Part shown: piece by piece, positions 1 through 11,361 of the stretch | Position numbering within the stretch: the stretch's first letter is position 1 | Layout: each line of letters starts with the position of its first letter | NCBI RefSeq assembly: GCF_000971195.1 | Contig: NZ_BBLZ01000001.1 | Location: forward strand, 124,001-188,000 | Reading direction: 5' to 3' | From: Demequina soli | Lineage (GTDB): Bacteria; Actinomycetota; Actinomycetes; Actinomycetales; Demequinaceae | DNA length: 64,000 bases | Position numbers and translations under genes: made by a program | Notes under the pieces: model-generated | The model's database searches: none | Seen by the model: only the letters and a program-made list of their open reading frames with translations | Told to the model about the DNA's origin: nothing

Positions 1-309
1 CGCGTCGAGGCGCAGCTGCGCGACTCGGTGCGCGGGCGGGGGCTGGCGCTGCCGCCGATCGTGGCCGCGGCGACGCGGGCCCGGTCGCGCGGGGTCGCGG
101 TGACCCTGCTGGACGACCGCGGCGCTCCCCTGCCGGAGACGCAGGCCGACGCGATCGTCGACGCCGTCTCGGGGGCGTTGGATGCCGCCTTGGAGGGGAC
201 TGTGACGGTGCGGCTGCTGCCGCCGCGGCGCGACGAGGTCCTCACCATCGTGTCGCAGGACGCGACCGACATCCGGCGGGTGGCACTGCCCCGGGGTGTC
301 GATCGGTAG
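1..309 (+). CDS. C-terminal part of an unrecognised protein (5' end outside window)
   Basis: The reading frame is open from the first base to a TAG at 307-309, giving the last 102 residues of a longer protein. The visible part is a compact alpha/beta-looking tail: a helical stretch around RSRGVAVTLLDDRGAPLPET, a helix rich in Ala, then a VTVRLLPP strand and a TIVSQDATDIRRVALP strand. No catalytic or metal-binding motif is visible. The strand pattern loosely recalls the tails of actinobacterial signalling proteins, but I do not recognise the family and assign no function. It converges on the iron-sulfur gene at 333-1481, with an inverted repeat between the two. Confidence 0.6.
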   Translation, partial: RVEAQLRDSVRGRGLALPPIVAAATRARSRGVAVTLLDDRGAPLPETQADAIVDAVSGALDAALEGTVTVRLLPPRRDEVLTIVSQDATDIRRVALPRGVDR

Positions 310-317
310 GTGAGGCG

Positions 318-348
318 CGCATCGTCCCCGGGTCAGGAGGACGATGCG
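318..348. terminator. Inverted repeat between convergent genes, built from two GGACGATGC copies
   Basis: CGCATCGTCC at 318-327 pairs perfectly with GGACGATGCG at 339-348 across an 11-base loop. The repeat sits between two convergent genes, and the stop codon of the minus-strand gene lies in the loop. It is probably a bidirectional terminator hairpin without a clear U tract. Each arm is one copy of the nonamer repeated across the window. Confidence 0.6.
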
Positions 349-1481
349 GCGGTCGCCATGCGGCCGAGCGCGGCAGCCTCCTCGGTGATGTCGATGCCGA
401 CCGGGCACCAGGCGATGCAGCGGCCGCACCCGACGCAGCCGAGCATCCCGAACTGGTCCTCCCAGCTGGACAGCTTGTGGGTGAGCCATTGGCGGTAGCG
501 GGCCTTGACGTCGCCGCGGAGGGGGCCGCCGTGGATGAAGCTGAAGTTCTCGGAGAAGCAGGAGTCCCAGACGCGGCGACGCTCGGCATTGTCGCCGGCG
601 AGGTCGCTGGTGTCCTGGATGGTGGTGCAGAAGCAGGTCGGGCACACGAGGGTGCAGTTCGTGCAGGCGAGGCACCTGCTCGCCACGTCGTCCCAGCGAG
701 GTGACTCGGCGGAGGCCTGGAGGACGTCGTGGATGGTGGCGGTGTTGATGCTTCTTGTCTGGCGCGCGGCCGCTGCGTCGGCGACCGCTATCGCCTCTTC
801 CTGTGCGTCCGTGCCCGCCTTGGTGGTCGCGATGGCGTCCGCCACTTCCCTGCCCCGGTCGGTGCCTACCTCGAGGACGAAGTGGTGGTCGGGCGTCATG
901 ACCTCGGTGAGGAGGAGGTCGTAGGCGGGCTGTTGTGTTTGAGGGTTCGTGGCGGCGGGTCGCGGGCCGGTGCCCATGGAGGCGCAGAAGCAGGTGGCGG
1001 CTGGCTCGCCGCAGGCGACGGCGACGGTGAAAGTGCCGTCGCGACGGGCGACGTAGTGGGCGTCGTGGAAGGGCCGGTCGGCGAGGACGGCGTCGTGGAT
1101 CTGGACGGCGCGGAGGTCGCAGCTGCGCACTCCGAGGAGTGCGATCGGTTGCTGATCTGGGGTGTCGCGCTCGACGGTGAAGTGACCCTCCTCGCGTCGG
1201 CCGCGCCAGACGACCTCCTCGGCCGGGAAGAACACCGGCTTGGTGGACTGGGCGGGGTCGGCGAAGCCGAAGTAGGCGTCGTCGGCGCGCTTTCGGAGTC
1301 TGTAGGCGCCCGGTTCCTGGCTGTCGCCGACGCCCTGCGGCAGGTCGGAGGCCGCGTGGAGGTCGCCGGTGACGATCGCGTCGCCCCGGACGGTCGGCCC
1401 GACGACGCGGTAGCCGCGGCGGCGCAACTCTGAGATGAGTGCGTCGAGGCCCCGGGGCTCGAGGATTCGGATGTCGTCCAT
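333..1481 (-). CDS. 4Fe-4S dicluster protein, sulfhydrogenase beta / AsrA-like
   Basis: A 382-residue cytoplasmic iron-sulfur protein of the family that includes the beta subunit of group 3b [NiFe] sulfhydrogenases (HydB) and anaerobic sulfite reductase subunit A. The C-terminal third has two 4Fe-4S cysteine sets, [16 protein letters not shown] near residues 261-276 and [17 protein letters not shown] near 345-361. Length fits the family (about 340-380). The start is an ATG with an excellent AGGAGG ribosome site 7 bases upstream. In complete operons it passes electrons between an NAD(P)H/FAD subunit and the catalytic subunit. Here no partner gene follows, because the downstream neighbour points the other way, so the electron acceptor is unknown. 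A DosR-like box upstream suggests induction by hypoxia. AsrA versus HydB cannot be decided from this gene alone. Confidence 0.85.
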   Translation of the reverse strand: MDDIRILEPRGLDALISELRRRGYRVVGPTVRGDAIVTGDLHAASDLPQGVGDSQEPGAYRLRKRADDAYFGFADPAQSTKPVFFPAEEVVWRGRREEGHFTVERDTPDQQPIALLGVRSCDLRAVQIHDAVLADRPFHDAHYVARRDGTFTVAVACGEPAATCFCASMGTGPRPAATNPQTQQPAYDLLLTEVMTPDHHFVLEVGTDRGREVADAIATTKAGTDAQEEAIAVADAAAARQTRSINTATIHDVLQASAESPRWDDVASRCLACTNCTLVCPTCFCTTIQDTSDLAGDNAERRRVWDSCFSENFSFIHGGPLRGDVKARYRQWLTHKLSSWEDQFGMLGCVGCGRCIAWCPVGIDITEEAAALGRMATAASSS

Positions 1482-1499
1482 GACACGCCTCCTCTTGCG

Positions 1500-1540
1500 A
1501 CGGTAGGCGCGCTGCCACGGATCTTTAGGGACCTTGGTCC
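1500..1540 (-). promoter_or_regulatory. Putative DosR-type box and -10 element of the iron-sulfur gene
   Basis: GGGACCTTGGTCC at 1528-1540 matches 11 of 14 core positions of the mycobacterial DosR consensus (GGGACTWWAGTCCC). On the minus strand a TACCGT -10 (TANNNT type) lies at 1505-1500, so transcription would begin near 1493 and the box would be centred about 41 bases upstream, the usual place for a class II activator. The same spacing recurs at 56404-56446 and 56778-56821. Binding is inferred, not shown. Confidence 0.5.
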
Positions 1541-1817
1541 GGGGGCTCCGACGTGTGGGAGATCACAGCCGCGAACACAGGTTCGCCCAATGTCTAATTA
1601 CGCACTCGTGAGACAATAACCGGGTTCTGGAGCGGCACGGCGGGCATGTCCGAGGGATCCGATACGGTCGCACCTGCGCGCAGCGCATCACCATCCGTAC
1701 TCGACGTATCGCGCGATGGGCCCCACAGGCCCCTTCGCACTGGGGGCACCACATGTTCTACCGGCTCACGCCGATCCTGCCGAGCCCGTTGGGGCAGTCT
1801 CGCGTGGAGGCGCACCG
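1541..1817 (+). promoter_or_regulatory. Gene-free leader region of the Zorya operon
   Basis: The 277 bases before zorA contain no supported gene. There is a locally AT-rich stretch at about 1589-1622 (around TCTAATTACGC and ACAATAACC) and a TACGGT hexamer at 1663-1668, either of which could mark a promoter. No clean -35/-10 pair is visible. A GGAGG ribosome site at 1806-1810 precedes the ATG at 1818. The open frame continues upstream to 1716, but that part lacks a ribosome site and a plausible protein. Confidence 0.4.
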
Positions 1818-3467
1818 ATGACTGCCTTGTTCGTCACTGCGCTGGCCTTCATCGCGCTGGTCACCTTCTTCTGGTTACGGCGCCAACGCAAGGCGTTCGG
1901 GCGCCGCATCGCTGCGCTCGAGGACCTGGTCGCGACCGCGAGCGAGGGCGATCCGGTCGACCAGCGGCGCGTGGTCGCCCAGGCAGCCAAGGAAGGCGAC
2001 CCCGTCGTCGCCGGGCTGTGGCACGAGTTCGATGAGACCCTCGCGACCGCACCCGACGGTTCGGCTCTGTACAACACCGTAGACGCCGACTACTTCTTCA
2101 ACGAGACGACCCTCGCGCCGAGCCTCGTCAACAACCGTCTCCTCGCGGCGGTGCCCGCGTTACTGACCGCCATCGGCGTGCTCGGCACCTTCGTGGGCCT
2201 CTGGCTCGGCCTGAGAGGTCTCAACTCTCACGCGGCGCTCGGACCGGACGCCGATACCGACCAGCTCCTCGCCGGCATCGAGACGATGATCGGCGGTGCC
2301 AGCATCGCGTTCACGACCTCGGTCTTCGGAGTCGGCCTCAGCATCCTGATCAACTGGGTCGAGAAGCGGACCGAGCGGCGCGTCGTTGCCAAGATCACCG
2401 CGATTCAGCAGCTGATCGACCATCTGTACCAGCGACTCACTCCCGAGCAGTCGCTCCTCTCGATCCGGCACTCGTCTGACGAGTCGAGCCAGGCACTTCA
2501 GGAGCTGCACGAGCGCATCGGCGACCGACTGCAGGAGACCGTTCAGTCCGTGTCGCAGGACCTCCAGGGCGCGCTCTCGACGGCGATCACCACGGCCATG
2601 ACGCCCGCAATGGAGAAGCTGGTGGCCACCACCACCGAGCAGTCGACCGAGGTATTCGGGCAGCTGGTGGACAGGTTCGCCTCGTCCTTCACCGATATCG
2701 GCACCAAACAGGCGATGGCGCTCGACAAGTCATCGGCCCGGCTCACCGAGGCGATCGGAGTTGTCGCGGCACGTTTCGAGGCGATGGTCGAGGAGTCGCG
2801 TCGCGCGTCCGCCGACCTGCGTGAGCAGCACACGAACCTGCTCGCAGAGCTCGCCATCCTGCGTGATGGACTCGAGGCTTCGTCTTCCCACCTGTCAGAG
2901 TCCGCCAGCGCTCTGGGCGCCGCCGCGCCGCAGATTCAGCAAGCATCGTCCTCGCTCGATGGCGCTCTCACGCTGGCCACATCGAGCCTCGAGAGGCTCC
3001 AATCCAGCGTCGACGCGCAGGCGACGCTTGTCAACGCGCTTCAGGAGCGCGCGACGACCGTATCCGACCACCTCGGGACCGCCGCCACCACGCTGGCCGA
3101 CGGAGTCGGGACGATGCGCGGGCAGCTCACCGAGTTCGGCGCCACCCAGCAGGCGTTCCAGTCCGGCCTACGCGCCGATGCGGAGTCCGTGGCCGAGGCC
3201 TTGCGCGCACACGTGGAGTCACTTGAGTCGCAGGTCTCGAAGTGGCTCACGAACTACTCGGCTGACATCGAGGAGCAGATCGAGCACCGTATGGGCGTGT
3301 GGAACACGCAGAGCCAGGACTACGCGAACCAGATGCTGCACGTGGCGCAGGCTCTCGCCGCCGTCGTCGACGAGCTCGAGACCAAGACCGGCGCGGCAGA
3401 CGTCGTCGGTGAGGCCGACGCCCTCGTGCGAGGCGCCGAGGCAACTCGGGCGGATGGTCAGGCGTGA
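1818..3467 (+). CDS. zorA: ZorA, MotA/ExbB-like membrane subunit of type I Zorya
   Basis: A 549-residue inner-membrane protein of the anti-phage Zorya system, homologous to MotA/TolQ/ExbB stator subunits. A hydrophobic segment spans residues 2-19 (ALFVTALAFIALVTFFW). Two more, near 107-132 (LLAAVPALLTAIGVLGTFVG) and 160-176, form the proton-channel core. They are followed by a long polar, heptad-like tail from about 200 to 540, the cytoplasmic coiled-coil typical of ZorA. In the characterised systems ZorA5-ZorB2 is a proton-driven motor that senses membrane perturbation and signals down the tail to ZorC and ZorD. The ATG at 1818 is chosen because GGAGG precedes it and the protein then begins with the first membrane helix. 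The stop overlaps the zorB start by four bases. No GGACGATGC copy occurs in this operon. Confidence 0.92.
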   Translation: MTALFVTALAFIALVTFFWLRRQRKAFGRRIAALEDLVATASEGDPVDQRRVVAQAAKEGDPVVAGLWHEFDETLATAPDGSALYNTVDADYFFNETTLAPSLVNNRLLAAVPALLTAIGVLGTFVGLWLGLRGLNSHAALGPDADTDQLLAGIETMIGGASIAFTTSVFGVGLSILINWVEKRTERRVVAKITAIQQLIDHLYQRLTPEQSLLSIRHSSDESSQALQELHERIGDRLQETVQSVSQDLQGALSTAITTAMTPAMEKLVATTTEQSTEVFGQLVDRFASSFTDIGTKQAMALDKSSARLTEAIGVVAARFEAMVEESRRASADLREQHTNLLAELAILRDGLEASSSHLSESASALGAAAPQIQQASSSLDGALTLATSSLERLQSSVDAQATLVNALQERATTVSDHLGTAATTLADGVGTMRGQLTEFGATQQAFQSGLRADAESVAEALRAHVESLESQVSKWLTNYSADIEEQIEHRMGVWNTQSQDYANQMLHVAQALAAVVDELETKTGAADVVGEADALVRGAEATRADGQA

Positions 3468-4297
3468 GATTCACCCGGCGCCGGCGGCGCCACTCGGTCG
3501 AGGACGAGAACTCGTACTGGGTGTCGTTCACCGACATCATGTCCAGCCTCTTGATCCTGTTCATCCTCGCCGCAGTCGCGCTCATGGTGCAGCTCATGTC
3601 GAAGCAGGACGCACTCGGCACCGCATTGGCCGCGGTCGACACGCAGATCCAGGCCCAACAGGCCCAACAAGCCGCCATGGACGAGCAGCAGTCCCAATTC
3701 GATGCGCAGATCGGCACCATCAGCGAGGCGGAGCACGTGCGCGCCGAGATCCTTGAGGAGATGCAGTCTCGGCTGCAGGCCGCTGGCATCCAGGTGGTGC
3801 TCAACGAGGACTCGTCCGTGCTGAGCATCCCGAGCTCGGCGCTGGGGTTCGACTCCGGCAACTATGACATCGCGCCGGCATACCGGGACCGCGCCGCCAC
3901 GATCGGCGTCATCCTCAGCGATGTTCTCCGCCAGGGCGACCGGACGGATTACCTCGACACGGTGTTCATCGAAGGGCACACCGATTCGGTGCCGTTCGAG
4001 GGCCCACTGGGGATGAACAACTGGGGACTGTCGACTTTCCGCGCGATCTCGCTCTGGCAGCTCTGGGACGACACATTGCCGAAGGGTAAGCAGCTCGACA
4101 CCCTCAACAACGCCGCTGGTGCGCCGCTGTTTTCAGTTTCGGGCTATGCCGACACGCGCCCCGTCGCAGGCACGCCTCAGGGCGCATCCGAGCACGCGCC
4201 GAACCGACGGATCGACATCCGCATCACGATCGTGCGGCCAAGCAGCGACGAGTTGCAAGGCATCAGCGACGAGTTCGCCTCGGACTCATCGTCATGA
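3464..4297 (+). CDS. zorB: ZorB, MotB/OmpA-like partner of ZorA
   Basis: A 277-residue protein with one membrane helix (about residues 24-45) and a periplasm-side OmpA/MotB-like peptidoglycan-binding domain (about 105-268), seen in EGHTDSVPF and NRRIDIRITI. Asp24, at the head of the helix in FTDIMSSLLILF, is in the position of the proton-carrying Asp of MotB and ExbD. Between helix and OmpA domain is a Gln/Ala-rich linker (QAQQAQQAAM). The GTG start overlaps the zorA stop (GTGA), so translation is probably coupled. ZorB anchors the motor to the cell wall and supplies the conserved Asp; the OmpA region is complete and no key residue is missing. Confidence 0.92.
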   Translation: MRFTRRRRRHSVEDENSYWVSFTDIMSSLLILFILAAVALMVQLMSKQDALGTALAAVDTQIQAQQAQQAAMDEQQSQFDAQIGTISEAEHVRAEILEEMQSRLQAAGIQVVLNEDSSVLSIPSSALGFDSGNYDIAPAYRDRAATIGVILSDVLRQGDRTDYLDTVFIEGHTDSVPFEGPLGMNNWGLSTFRAISLWQLWDDTLPKGKQLDTLNNAAGAPLFSVSGYADTRPVAGTPQGASEHAPNRRIDIRITIVRPSSDELQGISDEFASDSSS

Positions 4298-5827
4298 CGT
4301 TCCGGCTGCCGCCGATCGGCCTTCCTATCCCGGCTGCATGGGAAGCAGACTCGGACCTGCGGTGGGAACGGCTCACGACCAAAGCCCGAACAATGCGTGG
4401 CCAGGCGACGGCTGCGGGTCTGTCGAATCTTGTCGACGCATTGCGACCGCTCCTGCGGAGCGGCGAGACGAATGCGGTGATCCCGCTGCTCGCGAACACG
4501 GGCTACGCACGGGCACTGTCGTGGCTGTGGGCCGAGGTCGACGGCGACTGCCGGGACACGATCTCCGTTCCCTTGATCGAGGCGATCCGGTCAGCGCATC
4601 GCCGACTGTCGACGCTCCTGGTCGAACAGCTCGCGAGCGTGTTCTTCTTGCGCTTCGACGAGCTCGACGACCTCCCCCGTGAGCAGGGTGGCTCGTCGAT
4701 CCTCGAGGCACTCGGCGCGCTGCTCACCGACGGCGCGCGCCTGGGCTTCGCGAGCACGGTCGCAGGAGAGTCTGTGCCGCTCACCCATCGAGACGGTCCG
4801 CTCGCAGGTGCGCAGACGATTCGCCGTGACGCGGGCAACCCGGAAGCGGCGATCCTCGCGATGGGTCTGGCGCCTTACGAGGGTGGGCGGTACATGGAGC
4901 TGGTCCGTCAGCACGTGTTCCTCGAGGAGCTGCGCGCGTTGGCGATCGGCGCCACGAGCGACGTACTGGAGCAGGTAGCCCAGCCCGAGACCTACGAGAA
5001 ACCGCACTTGCGCGGACGGATGCTCGGTCACGCCGCGCTTGAGATCCTCATCGATCGCGCCGAGCACCGATACCCAGGCGAGGCGTGGCGCGACACGGTG
5101 CTCAAGGTCGCCGGCGACCCTCGCCTCACCTACAAGGACTCGTACGCGACGTGGTGGAAGCCGCTCGGTCGCGATCGCGAGGACCGCGTCGCCTCCTGGC
5201 TCGCTCGCGCCGACCTCCAGGTGTTCCTCGACGTCCTCGCGAAATACTCAACAGAGGCCGGTACCGAGGGCATGTCCCGCATGCTGCCGCCGCGCAAGCG
5301 CATGCTCGAGGGGCTCATCGACCTCGGCATCGTCCGCCGTAGCCGGCTCTTCATCGGCGACGATGTCCGCCGTTTCGCCTGGCAGGCGAGCCTCGCTGCC
5401 TCTGCGAACCTCACCGGTAGCCAGTATTCGCAGCGCGCGCTCCTCTACCTCGACTGCGGTGACTTCCACATCATCGAGGGATCGCACAATACCCAGCTGT
5501 GGACCTACCTGGACCTGCCATCCGCTCGCGTGGTCGATCCGAGCAGGCGGAGCTTCTTCTACGAGGAGCTCACAAGCGAACTCGCCACCGGCTTCGAACA
5601 ACGGTGGATCGCAAGCATGGGGACGGCGCAGGGCGCCGGACACGTGGGCACCCGCCACGCCGGCCTGTGGCAGTCGAAGTTCCTCGAGTTCCTCGCCCAG
5701 CACGGGATCGCAGTCGACCCAGAGGCGATCCTCAGCCGCGCCGATTACCAACAGCTTCGCCAACGGCATGGCCTCCCCTGGGTCAACCCGAACGGTCGTC
5801 CCGTTCCGCTCGAGAAGGGGTCAGCCA

Positions 5828-5841
<14 letters not shown>
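4294..5841 (+). CDS. zorC: ZorC, type I Zorya effector-side protein (EH-signature type)
   Basis: A 515-residue soluble, mostly helical protein in the zorC position. I recognise it mainly by context and by the RLPPIGLPIPAAW N-terminus and overall size, as expected for EH-signature ZorC proteins of type I Zorya. No enzymatic motif is visible. Known ZorC binds DNA and works with ZorD after the ZorAB motor signals infection. Its ATG overlaps the zorB stop (ATGA), and its 3' end overlaps zorD by 14 bases, so all four genes form one translationally coupled unit. A Trp/Tyr-rich block (QLWTYLDLPSARVVDPSRRS) near residue 400 matches the kind of conserved C-terminal core that defines the family. Assignment is strong by synteny and moderate by sequence alone. 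Confidence 0.85.
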
Positions 5842-8857
<3,016 letters not shown>

Positions 8858-8875
8858 CTGCTCGTCGAACCAGAA

Positions 8876-8905
8876 GGGAGGACGGCGATCGCACGCCGTC
8901 CTCCC
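8876..8905. terminator. Strong hairpin terminator between zorD and the convergent gene
   Basis: GGGAGGACGGCG at 8876-8887 and CGCCGTCCTCCC at 8894-8905 form a perfect 12-bp stem with a 6-base loop. It sits midway between the zorD stop (8857) and the stop of the convergent gene (8914), so it probably ends both transcripts. There is no long U tract. Confidence 0.8.
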
Positions 8906-8913
8906 TGCACCAA

Positions 8914-11352
8914 TCAGTCGACCGCAGGACTCTCAGGAGTGTTCCCCGCTGCCTCGAGCAGCCCGAGCAACGTCCCAAGGTCCATCCCACTCGTTCGCAT
9001 GAACTCACGAAGCTTGGGTCCGTAGACCGTCTGGATCTGCTCGGCAAGTGCGAACTGGCCGACGCGCTGCGCGGCACGGAAGTCTCGCTGAAGGGCAAGG
9101 AGCTCGCCGAGAGCGTCGGCACCCAGCGCATCCGCGGCATCGCCCGGCGATGCATGTCCGCTCGGTTCGTCGTCCACCCGTGCCGAGCGTGCGATCAACA
9201 GCTCCAGTACCGCGGTGACGTCATGGTCGCCGCGCATCGACGACCAGTTGAGCAGCTCCCGAAGGCCCGTGCCCGAGGGGCAACCCATGGCCGCCGCGAC
9301 GTCGCTGAGGTCGTCACCCGCATGCGGTTCGAGACCTACCAGGCCGCGCAGGCGCGTGAGCGGCTCGACATCGCGCCCGGCCACCGCGCGGAGCTCCAGA
9401 GCCCCTGAGTCGTGGAAGACGACGAAGAAGTCGTCTCCGAGTCGGAGGTCGGTCGCGGCGAGCTCGCGACGCACAGTTCCAAGCGACGGCTGTAGGCCGG
9501 TCCACCGGACGGCGACCATGCCCGCGACGCCGTCAAAGTCACGTGACTCGCCGTAGCCGAGTCCGAGCGCGGACGCAATACCCGGGAGCAGCGCCGTACC
9601 ACTGCCCCGCACATGGTCATCGTTCACCACCGAGCGGAACAACCACGCCTCGCCCACGCGGTAGACGCGCTTGGTGCGTTCGGGTGACTTCAGGCTGTCG
9701 GGGCCCACCGTGCCGGCGCGACGGACCATGCCACCCTCGTTGACGTACGGCGGCGCGCTCGCGTATGCGACGACCGAGTTGGGAGCGACGGAGTACTTCG
9801 CGCAGATGGAGGCCACGAGCTCATCGAGCTCGAGCACGCCGTCGTGCTCGTCGAGCACACGTCCAATGAGGCCACGAATGTTGTCGTAGGCCTCGAGGTC
9901 CCACTCGACCAGCGCCCACTCGTCGCGATCGACGCGCATGAATCGCTGATCGGACCCCAGGCCGTTCTTCAGTGACCGCAGCGATCGATCCTGGCCCGTC
10001 TTCTCGAGGATCACCTCCGATGTCAGCGGAGCACCCTCTACAGAGAGCACGGCCGCGGACCTGTCCACGATGCTGCGCACGCCGAACACCAGATGCTCCG
10101 CGATGACCTCGGCGCCGCAGCGGACGAACCAGTCGAAGATCTCCCCCTCGGCACGGTCAGAGCCGAACGAGGCCGGCATCGCGGGACGGAGGTCGGCGAG
10201 CCGCACCACGCCATGCGCATCGGCGAGATCCTTCGCCAGCGAACGCATCCGAGCCTCGGCCTGTGCGAGGCTCGGCGACGCGCACCACCCTTCCTCGATC
10301 TCGTAGCGATCGTCGAGGCGGTCCAGCACACGCCACACCGGCATCCCGATACCCGGGACCAGGTCGTCGAGCGCCGGATACTCCCGGAGAAGATCCGCGA
10401 GCGGAAGGAGGTCACCGATCGCCTTCACGATGCCTTCGTTCACCTCGCTCAGGAGCGCGTCATCGCGGATCTCGCGCTCGAGACGTGCCCGAGCCTTCGC
10501 AGAGACCTGACGAATGCGCTCGCGCGTGACACCGAAGTCTTCGCCCAGCGAGTCGAGGGTGCGCGGCGAGTCCGCAAACAGGCGCTCGATGAGAGCTGCC
10601 CTCGCCATGTCGGACTCCCCGGAGACGAGATCGCCCAATCGCTCCGCGGGCGATGGCACCGCGTCGAGGAGAGACAGCAGGTCGATGGTGCGCAGCGCAT
10701 GGAGGCGCCCGAATGCCGCCGCGACCCCTTCTGGAAGGTCGAAGAAGTTGTCGCGCGCGAGAACCTTGCCGTCGTTCCGACCCATCGCCGCCTGGAACTC
10801 GACGACGGTGCGGATGTCCGCGACCACATCGTCGATCGCTGCCGGCATGACATCGGGGAACTCGACCTCCTGGTGCGCTTGGTCGGGCGCCACCACCGCC
10901 ACTGCCTCGCCCTCTCCCGAGAGCGCCGTCAGCACGGCCCGCTCGATCAGGAGCTCGAGCGCACGGTCGACTGTCCGGACGGCACCGCCGAGGAGGTTCG
11001 CCATCTCGGAGGAGTCCACGTTCTCGAGCGCTCCCGGGTCCTCCTCGAATGGGTAGGGGAGCGTGGCGATTCCTGCGGCTTCTCGGAGCGCGACCGCGAA
11101 GTCCTCTCCGGTCAGCGAGGGGAAGAGCTCCTCGAGAGTCCAGAGCTGCAGAAAGTCGCCGATCACGGCGACAAGTTCGAGGTGGCGGGCGCTGCCAGCG
11201 GCCGCAGGCTCATTGGTGATGCCGTTCCACGCCGCATCGTCCGCCGGGCTCCGCCAGACGCGAAGCGGGATCGCGTCCACCCACGGGAAGATGTCAATCC
11301 ACGTGGGAGTGAAGTCGACGCCCCAGGAGGTCGCCTGCGTCTCTATCGTCAT
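8914..11352 (-). CDS. Large protein with a sigma-region-4-like helix-turn-helix
   Basis: An 812-residue protein. The recognisable part is a sigma-70 region 4-like helix-turn-helix at about residues 262-293 (LGEDFGVTRERIRQVSAKAR), which in sigma factors binds the -35 element. There is no region 2, so it should not act as an ordinary sigma factor. A second part near 400-560 looks like repeated winged-helix segments (EVILEKTG.., ELVASICAKYSV). Such proteins are found beside DGQHR genes in defence islands; their role is unknown. It starts 9 bases after the DGQHR gene ends, in the same operon, and converges on zorD. The ATG start gives a sensible N-terminus. I infer a DNA-binding partner of the DGQHR protein. 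Confidence 0.7.
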   Translation of the reverse strand: MTIETQATSWGVDFTPTWIDIFPWVDAIPLRVWRSPADDAAWNGITNEPAAAGSARHLELVAVIGDFLQLWTLEELFPSLTGEDFAVALREAAGIATLPYPFEEDPGALENVDSSEMANLLGGAVRTVDRALELLIERAVLTALSGEGEAVAVVAPDQAHQEVEFPDVMPAAIDDVVADIRTVVEFQAAMGRNDGKVLARDNFFDLPEGVAAAFGRLHALRTIDLLSLLDAVPSPAERLGDLVSGESDMARAALIERLFADSPRTLDSLGEDFGVTRERIRQVSAKARARLEREIRDDALLSEVNEGIVKAIGDLLPLADLLREYPALDDLVPGIGMPVWRVLDRLDDRYEIEEGWCASPSLAQAEARMRSLAKDLADAHGVVRLADLRPAMPASFGSDRAEGEIFDWFVRCGAEVIAEHLVFGVRSIVDRSAAVLSVEGAPLTSEVILEKTGQDRSLRSLKNGLGSDQRFMRVDRDEWALVEWDLEAYDNIRGLIGRVLDEHDGVLELDELVASICAKYSVAPNSVVAYASAPPYVNEGGMVRRAGTVGPDSLKSPERTKRVYRVGEAWLFRSVVNDDHVRGSGTALLPGIASALGLGYGESRDFDGVAGMVAVRWTGLQPSLGTVRRELAATDLRLGDDFFVVFHDSGALELRAVAGRDVEPLTRLRGLVGLEPHAGDDLSDVAAAMGCPSGTGLRELLNWSSMRGDHDVTAVLELLIARSARVDDEPSGHASPGDAADALGADALGELLALQRDFRAAQRVGQFALAEQIQTVYGPKLREFMRTSGMDLGTLLGLLEAAGNTPESPAVD

Positions 11353-11361
11353 CGCGACCGC

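Noticed and set aside
5039-5827. Upstream extension of the zorD frame
   Set aside because: The extension is Ser/Arg-rich shadow of zorC, and GTG at 5828 has a ribosome site and normal overlap.
8914-11352. A true sigma factor
   Set aside because: Only a region-4-like helix-turn-helix is present; region 2 is missing, and the protein is far too large.
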